Positions 1-12,097 are shown, numbered from the stretch's first letter. The stretch is 64,000 nucleotides of DNA from Dryas octopetala (GCA_963921425.1 OY992833.1:932501-996500), one strand, 5' to 3'. The notes: generated by a model from the sequence alone, not told the origin. Translations and numbers: made by a program.

Positions 1-515
1 ATGATGCCAGCCACAATGAGGCTGTCACCAATTTTAACGCCTTCGGATGTGACTTCAACTACAATCATTTGGAAGTCTTCGACTTGTTCTACAACCGATT
101 TTCCATCCACCATTTGATAACAGAAAAAATGGCTTGCAGCATATTTCTTTGCACCTGCCTCCTCGGTGTCATATTTGCTCTGCAAGGCTTTCCAAATCTT
201 CTTTGCAGAAGAGTAAGTAGTATCATAATAATCATAAAAATGATCAGCCAGACAATTCAAGAGATAGTACTGACAATTATACTCATCATTTTCAAACTTT
301 TGGATTTTTTCTTCATGATCAAGAAGTTCATCATCTGACATGTTTTCGGTGTTCTCCTTACTTGGATTTTTGTCCGTAAGAACATAGGCAACCTTAAGAA
401 GGTTGAGATAAAACAACACTTTTCCCTTCCATCTCTTGAAGTGTGCTCCCTTGAATCGAAAAGGCTTGTTGAGATCTCCGACATTCTCCAACGACTTCTC
501 GGTTGTAGGCTTCAT
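1..515 (-). mobile_element. Ty1/copia-type gag fragment, cut by the window edge
   Basis: An open frame starts at an ATG (513-515) and runs about 171 codons off the left edge without a stop. It begins [19 protein letters not shown] and continues with [48 protein letters not shown] and [14 protein letters not shown]. This order (an RW-K-L motif, then [17 protein letters not shown], then a Q-x-F-hydrophobic helix) is the UBN2/retrotran_gag layout of plant copia Gag proteins. The family protein packages element RNA in the cytoplasm. No protease or integrase is visible because the rest would lie left of the window. The frame is unbroken, so the insertion may be young. The 516-780 stretch upstream of it is probably leader or LTR sequence, but no primer-binding site could be identified. 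Confidence 0.85.
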
Positions 516-1278
516 CTTTGGATATCCTTAAAATTGAAGTAGAAGATACAAATATATAATAAAAAATATAAATTTGTCTTCGAGTAGCACGTTGACAATA
601 AGGCTGAGGCGTGGAAATCTCGCTCTCTTTAAGGAGATTCAAGCCCTCTGCGGTTTGGTAAGACCACGAACCAGTGCAGCATATTAAATACTTTTGACTT
701 GTCCCCTCCAGGATACAACAGCCCAACTCAAAATGTTGTGTAGCTCACACTGACCTGCACTAGTGGATGAGCCCAAAGCTCCATCAAGAGAACACCCTTC
801 TTTGGCCAGAAAAAAAATAATTTGAGCTGTTTTTTCTTTTCAGTAAAAAAAATCTAATCTCTCTAGCTTATTAAAAAGAAAAGATGAAATTATAGCCACT
901 AATAATAACGGCTATACAATAAAGATGAAAACCGTTACAACGGTTATATAATAAAGATGAAAACCGTTATACACTAATGACGACAATTACACAAAAATTG
1001 AAGGGACTCATAAAACTTCCAAAATAAATCACTCAATTTATTACAAAAAATTAAAAACAATCAATTAAAATATTAAAATGTTACAACAAAAACTACTTTC
1101 AATTGGTTAGAGGTGTTCCTTATGATTCAATGGCTTAAATTGCTAGAATCATTTTTATCAACCGCTTCTTGCATCTTATCAATCTCATTCAAATGAAGTT
1201 TTTTCATTCATATGTTTTTTTATTACACGTTAAAGAATATGTTTGCACTTTTAAATTACATCGACTCAAATTTTACCA
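516..1278. other. Non-coding stretch beside the copia gag, with a short repeat
   Basis: No gene is seen. The first 260 bases probably belong to the copia element's leader or LTR on the - strand. At 911-973 a unit of the form ATAAAGATGAAAACCGTTA occurs twice with CGGTTAT between the copies, forming a small direct-repeat and hairpin cluster. The remainder is AT-rich and unassigned. Confidence 0.5.
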
Positions 1279-1467
1279 TTATACACAAAAACAAATCACA
1301 TTTTCCAAATTTTCATCAAAGAAGAGGAGAATCCCCCTGCTCAAAGAAATGAAGGAGATAAGCAGCCCAAGAACACTGAATATGAATCCCCCAAAACCCA
1401 TTAAGCCACCTGTGAACGCCCATCCAAGAACTTTTGAACAATGACCATTTGAATATTGCCCATCTTT
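1279..1467 (-). pseudogene. Orphan coding-like relic with a hydrophobic segment
   Basis: On the - strand a stop-free stretch of about 62 codons reads KDGQYSNGHCSKVLGWAF, then TGGLMGFGGFIFSVLGLLIS and FISLSRGILLFFDEN, and stops at 1279-1281. It contains a Gly/Phe/Leu-rich segment long enough to span a membrane once. There is no start codon context, and no other exon was found nearby. I do not recognise the family. It may be a captured or decayed exon of a membrane protein, or a chance open frame. Confidence 0.25.
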
Positions 1468-2312
1468 TGTTTACTATGACATACAATATATTGTCTCACC
1501 AAGTATTATAATACTTTTTTGAATGCTGTTTGGTTTATTAAGATATTAACAATATCTTAACATAACAACCAGCATATAGAACATACCATGAATTCGCATT
1601 TTGTAACTTAAGCTTGGTTAGCAAACATTGATGTATATATGTAAAAATTTTATAAGCCTTCTGCACGTTTTATAAGCTTTCCATACCTGCAACATCACGC
1701 GAGTACTATTACTAGTTAAATCTAAACACGTTAAATTTGGAGCTTTTTGATTACTAGTTTTTTTAGGAGTTTTAGGGGTTTCGAAATGGTTTTTTTTTTT
1801 TTTTTTAAATCTAATAATACTTGTATTTATATGGTTTACTATTTTTTTATTTGATTATAGGTTTGTTATTTATTTATTCTTTAAGGGCTTTCTTGTTTAC
1901 TAATCTTTCATATTGGACATGTCTTTTTTTTTTATTAGAGATTGACACTGATGTGTTCAATCTTTCATATTGTATATGTATTAGTTATTTATTATAGTTC
2001 AATTTTATTTTTCAAACTTGACACTGATAAGTATTATATCCCCTACATATCATATACTTATCATATAAACCCTAATTTATGACACTTATATGTTTAATGC
2101 ATGCATTGATGATTAATTTAACATTTCCTTAAGTTTCATTTAAAAATTATGTGTTTTGAAGCCAATATATGTTGTATCTGTGGAAGGCGGCCGATATCGA
2201 TATCTCCTTAATTTGGAGTCTCGATAATATCCTCACGGCCGATATTTTAAACCTTGGGCATGACATACCAGAAAATTCATCATCCTCAATGCCTCCTCAA
2301 CTCCTTCTTTCC

Positions 2313-2420
2313 TTACTTGATCTTTTTCTTACCATCTTTTCTACCTTTATTGTGCCTTTTTTTCTTATCAAAGTAACTACCACTGTCTTCACCATTAGAA
2401 GCAGGCGAAAGATGACCCAT
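2313..2420 (-). pseudogene. Lys-rich coding-like fragment flanking an LTR-like insertion
   Basis: A 35-codon frame on the - strand begins MGHLSPASNGEDSGSYF and ends in a Lys/Arg-rich run (DKKKRHNKGRKDGKKKIK) followed by a stop. Its start lies 8 bases from the TGTAACACGC that opens the LTR-like block. Its composition matches the Ser/Lys-rich fragment at 4900-5121 on the far side of that block. The two may be pieces of one disrupted coding sequence. Function is unknown. Confidence 0.3.
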
Positions 2421-2427
2421 CTTATAT

Positions 2428-4890
2428 TGTAACACGCTATATTTTTCCAATCCTATCGTGTGTTGACACGTGTTTTCAAATTTCTTGTGTACTTAGAAAC
2501 TTAAGATTTCTTAAAGGAAATGGAGTTTTCTTTGTCTTTTGAGTAACTAACTTGTACCATTAGAAGTTTAGAGTTAGCTCTAGTACCCTTGAGTATGATT
2601 TTGGTGATTATCAAGTTGGAATTAATTAATTTTTTAGAATTAAATTCTTTGGAGATGAATTTTTCATATTTTTTCTAGAGAACAATTTGTTATTTTGAGG
2701 TTACAGGAAATTAGGATTAATTAATATGAGTCCGTATGAATTTTTGGGAAATTATTTGGAGTCCCAAGCTATTTTTGGTGAGTTTACAAAGTTTGGAGAA
2801 ATTAGAAAATTAGGAAAAAAGAGAATTAATTTGGTTTGCTGACTGGACTGACACGCAATGCATGGCGCGACGTGATTGGTTCGCTCGCACTGACACGGCG
2901 CTGACTGATGAGAGGCGGACGAGCTAACGTGAACTTTTGTGAGCGCGTTTCACCGGATCCGATTCTGCGTTTTAATCTAGAGAGTCGAAGCTCATTAAAA
3001 CCGAACGATCTAGACCGTCCATTCCTTTAAGTGTCAGGCACTATTCATCTAGGTCAATTTGACCCGCGTGTTTTGCCAACCGGGTCAGCCCGCCCATTTC
3101 GTCTCACAAAGCTTGCGACTCGTGGGTTTTTTCACAACCCAGTTTGATTTTCAGCCTTCTTTTGAGCATTTCTAGTGCAATTTGTTCTACATTGAAGATT
3201 TACAACTTTTTCCAACCCTCTAGTGCTTATAAATAGAGACATTTGTCCCTCATTTCCACTTACACCACCAAGTGAAGTTAAAGTTACTCATTCCTTGGTT
3301 GTTTGTGAGTCTCTCTAAGAAGAGACATACCAAAAAGAAATACATTTCCATAGTTTAAAGTTTTAGGAGTGTAAGGAGGAATCCCTAAGAGTGAAGTCTA
3401 GCTTTAGAGGTCTACAACCGGGTAACTATTTTATTATTTATACTTTATTTATTTATTTTTAGGTTTTAATTTTATGATGCATGCTTAGATTAATTAAGTA
3501 GGATAAATTTATTAATTAAGCATGCCTAGCTTTATTATTGGAGACTTAATTGTTTAATTAAAAGTTATTAGCATGCTAGGATTAGCAAGTTTCAATTGTA
3601 CAGATTAAGTTGGATTAATTTAATTTATTTTGAGGATTTGTTTTGAGCTTAAACAAATAGTCAATTGGTTTGACTTTAAGATAAAACTTGAAATTTGTGA
3701 ACCTTTAAGTAAACTCTAAAGAGTAGAGTTTAGTCCACTTAGGACTAGAAACGAGCGACGTGTGACTAAAGGAAATGTCATACCGTCTTCCCTTATTGTT
3801 AATCGTCTCTAACTTAGAATTTGTTTTCTTTTGTCGATTTTGTTTCTATCGGATTACCCAGTTGCCGAGTTATTAAGAGGTTAAAGTTGATGTATTGTCT
3901 AGTTACGAAGGATACATTTGCCAAGATAGGACCGTGCGCAAACGTGGAAGGCTTGTGGAAGAGAATACTTGAAGAGCATTGAATTCCAGGTAGGGGAATT
4001 TATCCTACATTCCTGACTATGGATTTTGTGTATGTATGTGTAGTTTTTAAACTGTTATAACATGCTATTATGCTTATTGTGTTTGGTCTGAGAGTAAGGG
4101 TAGCCTCGTTGGTGACCTTGGGTTCAAGTCCCTAAACCTTCTAGAATAATTGATCACTTACGTTATGGGTGTTTAGCCAAGTTATCACGTGTGACGTGTG
4201 AGCCAGGGCTCATAACTGATCCGATGACAGATGATACGATTTCTCAATTGCGAGTTCATATCTCTGCTTACAAGGGCACTCTCGCTATGGTAGCTATCTT
4301 TCGTAGCTGACATCATAGTTGTACCTAATGTGTATCGACCTTTTAATTTACTGTTATTTATAGATTTTTATGCATGTTTACCATATACTACTGCAACTAA
4401 GGTGTTAAATCGATTTTGTGAAAATGTTTTGGAATTTTGGAAATCAATCTTTCACAGGGAAATATTTTTAAAGGTTTTCAAACCTAGCAGGGTCCCCTGA
4501 GGGAATGTTCGTATGATCGTATGAGGTGCTTACACCCTACTTTCTTTGTTTTGTTTTGTTTCTTCTCTATTGCTTATGCAGATTTGCTTATGGGAGGAGA
4601 TCTTGATTGAAGGGTATACATCTTGAATTCTCTTGTCGGGTGTCTCAAGGTCTCTATTGTCATGTCTTTTTCTATTGTAGTGGTTCTTGTTTTCCCATGT
4701 GCATTTTACATTGGGAACCTATTTTGAACAATGATATTTTGATTTAATCATTTTGTAAACTTATGTGGGTTTTGCTTATACTTTAGTAATTCTTTTTCTG
4801 GTGCATTGAATTAACTATTTTACTTGGGCATATTGGTTATTTTATATATTTATGTTTTTGTTTTGATTTTATTATTTCCTTAAAGATCTT
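2428..4890 (+). mobile_element. LTR-like block (probable solo LTR or LTR-retrotransposon remnant)
   Basis: The block opens with TGTAACACGCTATATTTTTC and contains a promoter-like TATAAATAGAGAC at about 3230. About 110 bases after that lies a stretch rich in CTCTAAGAAGAGAC, as expected for the R/U5 part of a plant LTR. No gag or pol coding is present. The right border could not be fixed: no terminal CA with a matching target duplication was found, and the end is placed near 4890 because coding-like sequence begins at 4900. A 70-bp module at about 4466-4540 recurs inverted at about 24400-24470. Confidence 0.5.
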
Positions 4891-4899
4891 GTTGTGTAA

Positions 4900-5121
4900 T
4901 TAGCACTCAGACCTGACCTCATTACTTCTTTTACTATTTTTCTTACTATGTCGCCTCTTTCTATCTTGGTCAGAACTTCCCTCACTTTCATTTCCCGAAA
5001 AATATGATGATGATAAATACTCATCCGACGAATACCACTTCTTTCTAGACCCCTTCGTTATTCTTTCAAGATCTTCACCATCTGAACTACTATATCGAGA
5101 ACTCTTCTTTTCCCTCCTAGC
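4900..5121 (-). pseudogene. Ser/Lys-rich coding-like fragment
   Basis: A 73-codon frame on the - strand reads REKKSSRYSSSDGEDLERI, then TKGSRKKWYSSDEYLSSS, YFSGNESEGSSDQDRKRR and HSKKNSKRSNEV, and ends at 4900-4902. The alternating acidic-Ser and Lys/Arg character looks like a real nuclear, possibly splicing-related, protein; it reminds me of the N-terminal region of plant CWF19-like 2, but that is from memory and weak. There is no start codon, and upstream it is closed by a stop. Taken with 2313-2420 it suggests a gene fragment broken by an insertion. Confidence 0.35.
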
Positions 5122-5250
5122 TTATCACTTGACTTCTTCTTATATTTCTGTTTCACAGTTTCACAGAAGCGTTCAAATTCTCATCCTTAATTGACACATG
5201 AGTCAAAGTTTAAGTCATTTTTTTCTCAATAAAAAATTAGAGAGGGTGAC

Positions 5251-8000
5251 TGCAACGACCCGATCCCAAATTTAATTTGAACTTCAATTTTCAAGTTTAA
5301 TTGTCAGTTTCATTTAAATTTTTGGAAAGGGATTCTAGTATTTTAAAGGAGCGATTTAAAAGAGAAAACTTCTGGTCAATAAATTCTAGATGATCTAATC
5401 ATAACCCGAGTTAATGGACGCGTAGGCGAAGACAGTTTGTTATTTGGAGTTACGGTTGGATTTTTCGCGGACAATTGAAGTTAGGGGGCATTTTAGTATT
5501 TTATACAAATAAAAAATTGTTAAGTTCCCAAATTCTAGAAACTTCAAAATTTCCTTTTTCTCTTTTCAAAAGCTCGAGCTCTTACTCTATCTTTCTCCTC
5601 ATTTCTCTCTCTCCCTCCCCGTGTTCTCTCTCTCTCTTCCAGTTTCTCTATGTACGACCACCTACCACCAACACTGGCCACCTCTCGCCGTCACTAGCCA
5701 TCAGTGATCGACCTCACCTCAGGCCGGCCGACACCCCAGCCATCCTCCTTCACCGAGCAGCTCTTCTGGGTCAAGGAAACAAACCAAAAACCCCTCAAAC
5801 CCACCGGCCTTGTTATCCAAAATTCTGATCAATTGTCACTCTAATATCCAAGATTTTTATTGGGTTTTCTCCTTGAGGTATGAGCTTCCTTCTCCTTATG
5901 TTTTGGCTGATTATTTTGAGTGATTGTAGAAAGTTGAAATTTGGGATTCTGTAGCCATTTTGGGTTTTCTTTAATTTTTGAAATTGAGGGTTGTTTTGTT
6001 GTTTTGTCTATCAAATCTCATCCTTAGGAACAACATTTGTGGATAAAAATTGAAGGAATAAGTGGATATGAGAAAATTGGCATTTCTTGGCTTAAATCTT
6101 GTTTTGGGGCTGCCAGTATGGGCCGCACTTTCAGTGATTTCAAACCCCATTGTGAATTCATGACTAAGGGATTATTTTTTTGGGCAAAGTTTGTGTGTAT
6201 TGTTGACATTGGATGTATTGAATGGGGTTGGAGAAAACAGATTTATTTTAGAACTAATTTGAGACCTTGTTAATACCGATTTCACTCTAGGACGAGTCTT
6301 TCGATCGAAGTGAACCTTAGACGAGTTTTTTTAAGTTTAGGAGTTTTTTTGGATTTGTGGGTGATGTGGGGTTGAGCCGGACATGTTTTGGGAATAGATT
6401 TGCGAGCGTTATAGTTTTAAGGAAGGTGATTTATCTAACCATTGTGAAACATAAGTTGGGTGGGACATTAGGTTCGTTTACACACACACACACACACACA
6501 CTCTTTTTGAGGTTGAGTCGAGACTAACGGTATGCTTTATGGTTTTATTTTATAGGTGAGACGACCGTGGGTTGAGACGATCCAGTGGAGGATGGAGGCT
6601 AGGAATTCTCACTTTGAGTGGACCTTGATTTTTAATAAATTATCTTTTACTATGTGATTTTGATCTCTCTGATTTAAATTAAAGTCGACCTTGAGTTTTT
6701 TTTAAATCCTAAGTTTCACAAATAATCACTTAAGTTAGTCTGATTGCCCCTACCTTGGATTTCATATTTTAAGCGATCAAATAATATTTCAATGTGTTTT
6801 TAAATGTGAATTTCTGATTGATGAAATTGTTAATTAAAGGGCGTGCTTTAATTTTAACTTAATTTATGAAAATATTACATATGTCTTGGATGTTCGTTTC
6901 TTTGAATATTTATGTTGGTTGTGATGTTATGATTTGAGGAATGACACTTTTTGAGTTTGGATTGTTAAGGAGAGTTGGAAGGAAATAAAAATGGCTTAAT
7001 CATTATCTCAGAAGTATTTTTAAGGATTTAAAAAATATTTTTAAAACCGCCATATAAGTATCTATTTCTGAGATTGAGATATAGATACACATATGGGCTT
7101 TGGGCTGTGTGTCGGGATGCCTCGCCCTTTGGGGGCCGCTCTACGTGCACGTACGATCGGATGAGTCTGCCTATGTAAAATGCATGAGATTGTGTGTAGG
7201 ATATGAGTCTGCCCATGTGCGGGACTATGGCCAGGGTATTGTTGTCTACAGTTATGGGTATGAGTATGGTGGCATTTTTTTATTTACCAAGGATTTCTCT
7301 ATAACATGAGTTTAAAACAAGAAATTTCTTTATTTTTTTTCATTTTATTTTATCTTGATTCTTGGACACGTGGTTTTGTATGATAAATTAATAGGAAAGT
7401 CCTCAATGAAATGGTCGCATATTGGTTCTATTTAATTACCTTGTGTTAAATGGTTTCTATGATATTTTTAAAAAGATTCGAAAATAGTTTAAAACTGGGG
7501 GATTTCAAAACCAAGCTTGATATTAAGGAAAAAAGGGTTTTCAATATGAAAGTAAGTTTGAAAAGGGTTTTACGCTATTAAAATTAGTTTATGTCCACTC
7601 ACTAAGATTTTTCCTCATGTATTGTCTGTTTTATTTTAAATTTCCCCCCGATAGAAGCGGTCGAGCCAAGAGGAGTGTCGAGGCATTTTGTAACCGTTTG
7701 AAGACTTTGTAGGCTAATGTTCCCTTATATTTCTATTTATTTTGAGATCTAGATGGCTCTAATAACTGTGGAATTTGATTGTATAATGTTCTATTATGAT
7801 TTTTGGACGGGTCAGAGACCCTCATTGCTTTGTGGGAAAGGTGGTTGAAAGACTTAGAAGTGTTTTCTACAGTTTTATAAATTCGGGTTAGTCTATTTTC
7901 AAGGGAGGTTCTGCCGAATTTTCTGTAGGATTTTCCTTAAATTTGGATTTCCACAGGATTACTCCGGATTTCGAGGTGAAATCTGGGGACGGTCCTGTCA
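5251..8000 (+). mobile_element. Solo LTR, 2750 bp, with 5-bp target-site duplication
   Basis: The sequence starts TGCAACGACCCGATCCC and ends GGACGGTCCTGTCA, that is TG...CA. It is flanked directly by GTGAC at 5246-5250 and again at 8001-8005, the 5-bp duplication made by LTR-retrotransposon integrase. No internal gag or pol sequence is present, so this is a solo LTR left by recombination between two LTRs. The start resembles plant Ty3/gypsy LTRs that begin TGTAACGACCC, so the family is inferred, not proven. It holds a pyrimidine-rich stretch (5580-5650), a (CA)n run (6480-6501) and short subrepeats around ATGAGTCTGCC (7160-7225). The open frame at 5475-5828 is low-complexity and not taken as a gene. 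An inverted copy lies at 43919-46819. Confidence 0.88.
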
Positions 8001-8131
8001 GTGACCATGACTCCTCAATTGTTAAAAAAAAAAAAAAATCAAGTTTGTTGGGCCTAGACTCTTTTTGTATATTGATCTTGAGCCATGGGCAATTTCACTT
8101 CCCCTATATTATTTGTGTATATCTTCACTAG

Positions 8132-8544
8132 CAAAAATGCTCTAGAGCTAACCAGTTAGTAAGATAATATTATGCTAATCACCTTTTTAGGCTCACTACA
8201 CAACGTAATTTAAATTCATGATCCAAACCGTTCATATTTTAGGTCACCAATTAAAGATCAACCTTGCAAAAAATCAATCAAATCATAAATCATTTAGCCA
8301 TTTGATTATCATTACAATTATTTCATGTTTTATTGAAAAACTTGTGTTCATCCATTTACATGAACACAATTAGTTTACTAATAGTTAACTAAACGATTTC
8401 TACTGATTTTTTTAATGATGATTTTTGAATGTGAACTAAAAAAATAAACAGTTCAAATCATGAGATTACATTGTGTATAGTGGGCTCAAATGATGGTTAG
8501 CGTCGTATTATCTTAATAACTGGTTAGCTCTAGAGCGCTCTTCT
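8132..8544. mobile_element. Mutator-like MITE, 413 bp, long terminal inverted repeats
   Basis: The left end carries GCTCTAGAGCTAACCAGTTA (from 8139). The right end carries its inverse, TAACTGGTTAGCTCTAGAGC, so the arms pair over about 40 bases with few mismatches. CTTCACTAG (9 bp, or 10 with the preceding T) stands at 8123-8131 and again at 8545-8553. This is the duplication size of the Mutator superfamily. There is no coding. The internal motif CCAAACCGTTCATATTTTAG is related to repeats at 33685 and 34025, so the family recurs in this window. Confidence 0.8.
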
Positions 8545-8553
8545 CTTCACTAG

Positions 8554-8690
8554 TAGGGGTGGGCATCAACCTGTCCAAGCCGACTCTCTGACTGACCCGC
8601 CGACCAAAATATTCGAAGCCAACTCAAACCGATAAACGCCGACTCAGTTTCAGGTTTCATCCTTCACCAACCGTCAGCACTTAAGCCAAC

Positions 8691-8752
<62 letters not shown>

Positions 8753-9010
8753 GACAGAGACCCAGGCGAGAGAGAGTGGCATGCAAAGTGCCATTTTTTC
8801 TGGTAAGACAGAGACAAACAAAAACCTAGACGAGAGAAAGAGAGTGGTAGCGGCTACCATTTTTAACAACGAGAGAGAGAGAGTGAGAAGCCTTGTCGAC
8901 TTAACCCGAACCCTGACCGCTATTCCGACTAACCTAAACCCGCTCTGACCAATGGTTGTGCGGGCGGTGGCGAGTTGAGCCCCAAGTACGTTGACCGTCG
9001 CCCACCCCTA
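8554..9010. mobile_element. Non-autonomous hAT element, 457 bp, 8-bp duplication
   Basis: The element starts TAGGGGTGGGC and ends GCCCACCCCTA, an 11-bp perfect terminal inverted repeat of the plant hAT type. It is flanked by TTCACTAG at 8546-8553 and 9011-9018, the 8-bp duplication typical of hAT. No transposase is encoded. It carries a (GA)n microsatellite at 8694-8749. It was inserted exactly at the right-hand target duplication of the MITE at 8132-8544. Confidence 0.88.
8694..8749. repeat. (GA)n microsatellite
   Basis: About 28 uninterrupted GA units lie inside the hAT element at 8554-9010. Frames read through it (poly Arg-Glu or Leu-Ser) are not genes. Confidence 0.97.
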
Positions 9011-9018
9011 TTCACTAG

Positions 9019-9766
9019 TATGTGGCCTTTGAAGATATATATTTCAAGTTCTTATTTAGCATCCTACTTTCACACAATGTTATATTGTAATGTCTAAGCC
9101 TATGCTTTAACTAAAACTGGCTAATGTAATGTAGTCTCACTTAAGCTAGCATGGGTTAGTACCAAACGCAGGATGCAGTTCTTATGTGAGCCAATTTCCA
9201 CAAGTCCGATGTAACAAACAAACCCTTAAAGTGTTAAACCAACCCACAATTTTAAGGTAGTGCCCGTATTTTATCGGGCTATGTGTTCGGCCTTTTTTTA
9301 AATTATTTTAAAAGATCGATTGAAACTATTCACAATGCTTGTAAGTGTCAAACAATAACTAAAAAAATTAGGGTGGATGTAATTTTAATGATTGTACGTA
9401 TTTTGTATTGATTATTCAATTTTCACATGTATATGTAATAAAAAGACAAAATGCATTTTGTATAAAATATGTTTCTTCATATGGTTTTAAAATTGAAATT
9501 GTCCTACAATTTACAAATTCTAGGATTACAATGCATTTTTTAAAATAAAAATAATTAAACTATGCCAAATGCTAACGCCCATACTAAATGCTTGGTTCAT
9601 TAAAAAGTGACCGACTTATCACTCACTTTTGCATGTAGGCGGACCTACTAGACTATTCATGTTTGGACTTTTCTTAAAAAAAAAAAAAAAACCATTTTAA
9701 TTATAGTATAGATATAGAAACATTAATAGTAATATACAGTAAAAAGTAACTAAAGCTTATTATTGG
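9019..9766. other. AT-rich intergenic stretch
   Basis: No gene, repeat boundary or RNA feature could be recognised. It has a poly-A run at 9677-9690 and ends where LINE coding similarity begins. Confidence 0.5.
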
Positions 9767-12097
9767 GTGGGTTGTTCTCCGAAAGCTGCTCTAAAACTAG
9801 ATATGGCTAAGGCTTGTGATCGGGTGGAGTGGTCTTTTATTCGTGCTGTTATGCTAAGGTTGGGCTTTGCGGATTCTTTTGTGTCACTTGTCATGGATTG
9901 TTTGACTACTGTTACCTACTCTATTATTTGTCAGGGGCAAGTTACGGGACATATTGTGCCTCACCATGGTCTTCGTCAGGGTGATCTCATTTCACCTTAT
10001 ATGTTTTTATTATGTGCAGAAGGTTTCTCTGGCTTGCTTCGCTATGCGGAGAGGGTGGGTTTATTGACGTGTGTTTCGGTGGCTCCATCGGTGCCATCGA
10101 TCGGTCTCACATTTATTTTTTGCGGATGATAGTTTGTTGTTTTTTGATGCTTCAGTGCCGGCTTGTAATTCTTTGCGGGCTATTTTTGTTAGTATGAAGG
10201 GGCATTGAGTCAGAAGATTAATCTCCATAAGTCAGCTATTTCTTTCCCTCCCCATATTTCGTTGTTGCAGGTTCCTATGGTCACGTTTCATGAGAAATAT
10301 CTTGGCTTGCCTACTATTGTTGGGTGTCAAATGACAGAAGCTTTGATGGTTTATTTGGTTGGTTACGTAAATGGCTTTCTGGTTGGAAAGAAAAGTTGTT
10401 ATCCAAGGCCGGTAAAGTTGTGTTGATTAAGGCGGTTTCTCAGGCTATCTCGTCCTTTGCTATGAGTTTATTTAAAATTCCGACCAAAGTTTATGACATG
10501 CTTAACTCTCTTACTGCTTCTTACTGGTGGGCTGGGATTCATTGGCTTAATTGGTTGAAAATTTGTCAACCTCGAGATGATGGGGGTTTGGGTTTTAAAG
10601 ATTTACAGACTTTTAATCTAGCTCTTATGGCTAAACAGGGCTGGCAACTTCTCTTGCTTCTCACATTCTTAAAGCTCATTATTTTCCTACCACTTCTTTT
10701 CTTGATGCTGCGAAGGGTCGAGGTTCCTCTTATATTTGGCATTCCTTGTTGTAGGGTAGGGAGTTGCTTCAATCATGTTTAAGGAAAAAGATTGGGAATG
10801 GTAGGGATACTTTCATTTATGGTGAGGCTTGGCTCCCTCGTGATTTGGATTTCTGTGTTTCCTCTCTTCCGATGTTGTCATAGGATGGAGCTGTTAGTTC
10901 CCTTGTCACGGCATCTGGTGGTTGGAATACAGCATTTGTTAAGGTTCATTTTTTACCGAAGGATGCGGTAGCTATTCTTGCTGTTCCTCTTGGCCTCTCT
11001 CATTCCCGTGATAGGTGGGTCTGGCACTACACACCTTCTGGTGAGTTTACGGTGAACAGTGGCTATAGGGTGGGGCTGTAACGGCTTCTCGCGAAGGAGG
11101 GTGTTGGTTTGACTTCGGATCCACAAGCTGTCAGGGTGTTTTAGCGTCGGGTTTGGGGTATGCATGTACCGGCAAAGATTCGGTTGTTTGTGTGGAGTGT
11201 TGTCCATAATGGTTTGCCATGTATGGCTAATCTTCATACTCGTACGATCACTCCGGCCCCTTGTTGCTTGCTCGCATTGTTGTCTGGCTTCAGAGTCGCT
11301 CCTTCACATCTTCTGGTTTTGCAAGTTTGCTCGCAAGGTTTGGAAGTGTTTCCCTCCTTATTTTTCTATTCGCTCTTGGGTAGGGTCTGACTTTGGGAGT
11401 TTACTGGAGTTTTTTAATTCTCATCTCTCTACCGTCACGTTTAAGCAATTTGTGGTTATTCTCTGGAGGATGTGGTTTGAGAGGAATTTATTCATGCATA
11501 AGCAGACGTCCATGCAGGTTGGGCATGTTTGTGAGGTGGCTCTGAAATACCTTGCAGAGTATTAGGATGCTCAATGTCCTGTTGTCTCTTCGGGGCCGCG
11601 GTTGTGAAAAAGTGGCGTGCCCCCATAGAGGGGTGTTACAAGTTGAATATTGATGGTTCTTTTAATTCTGTTTCTGGGGCTGCTGGTGTTGGTGTTATCA
11701 TTCGTTACTGGGTGGGGGAGGTTGAGGTGGCTAGGCCCTTCCTCTCATCGATGTCACTTCCTCGCAGCAAATTGAAGGGTTAGCTATCTTGCGCGAAATT
11801 GAATTTGCTTTGGTGGTTGGGTTTAACTCTGTGTCATTGGAGTTGGATGCATATTCTGTTGTATCTCGATTTAATAGGCGGGGGTTGGATTTAGCTTCCG
11901 ATGGTCATTTGTTAGATGAGCCTAAGGAAGTTTGGTGTTCTTTTCTGAATTCGTCGTGTCAATTTGTGCCTCGATCTTATAACGGGGGTGCTACGTCAAT
12001 GCTTCATGCTTCACATTGTGGTTCTCTCCAAAGATGGGGTTTTTCTATCCCTTCTTGGATAAAGGCACAAGTGTTGTTGGATTTCCCTTCTTACTAG
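9767..12097 (+). pseudogene. LINE (L1-type) ORF2 relic: RT, zf-RVT and RNase H parts
   Basis: The sequence enters in the reverse-transcriptase domain: KLDMAKACDRVEWSF, then HHGLRQGDLISPYMFLLCAE. The catalytic FADD box is at about 10115 (FIFADDSLLFF) but in a different frame, so a frameshift precedes it. The thumb region ([39 protein letters not shown]) follows. A zf-RVT segment (PAKIRLFVWSVVHNGLPCM) starts at about 11165, and an RNase H-like start (GCYKLNIDGSFNSVSGAAGV) at about 11630. At least four frame changes or stops break it, and the endonuclease half is missing, so it is 5'-truncated and dead. No poly-A tail or target duplication could be defined. Intact LINEs copy their own mRNA into nicked nuclear DNA. 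Confidence 0.9.

Noticed and set aside
5475..5828. 117-codon frame in the first solo LTR
   Set aside because: Low-complexity and Pro/Ser-rich, with no domain; it lies inside non-coding LTR sequence and is not kept open in the second copy as far as I can read.
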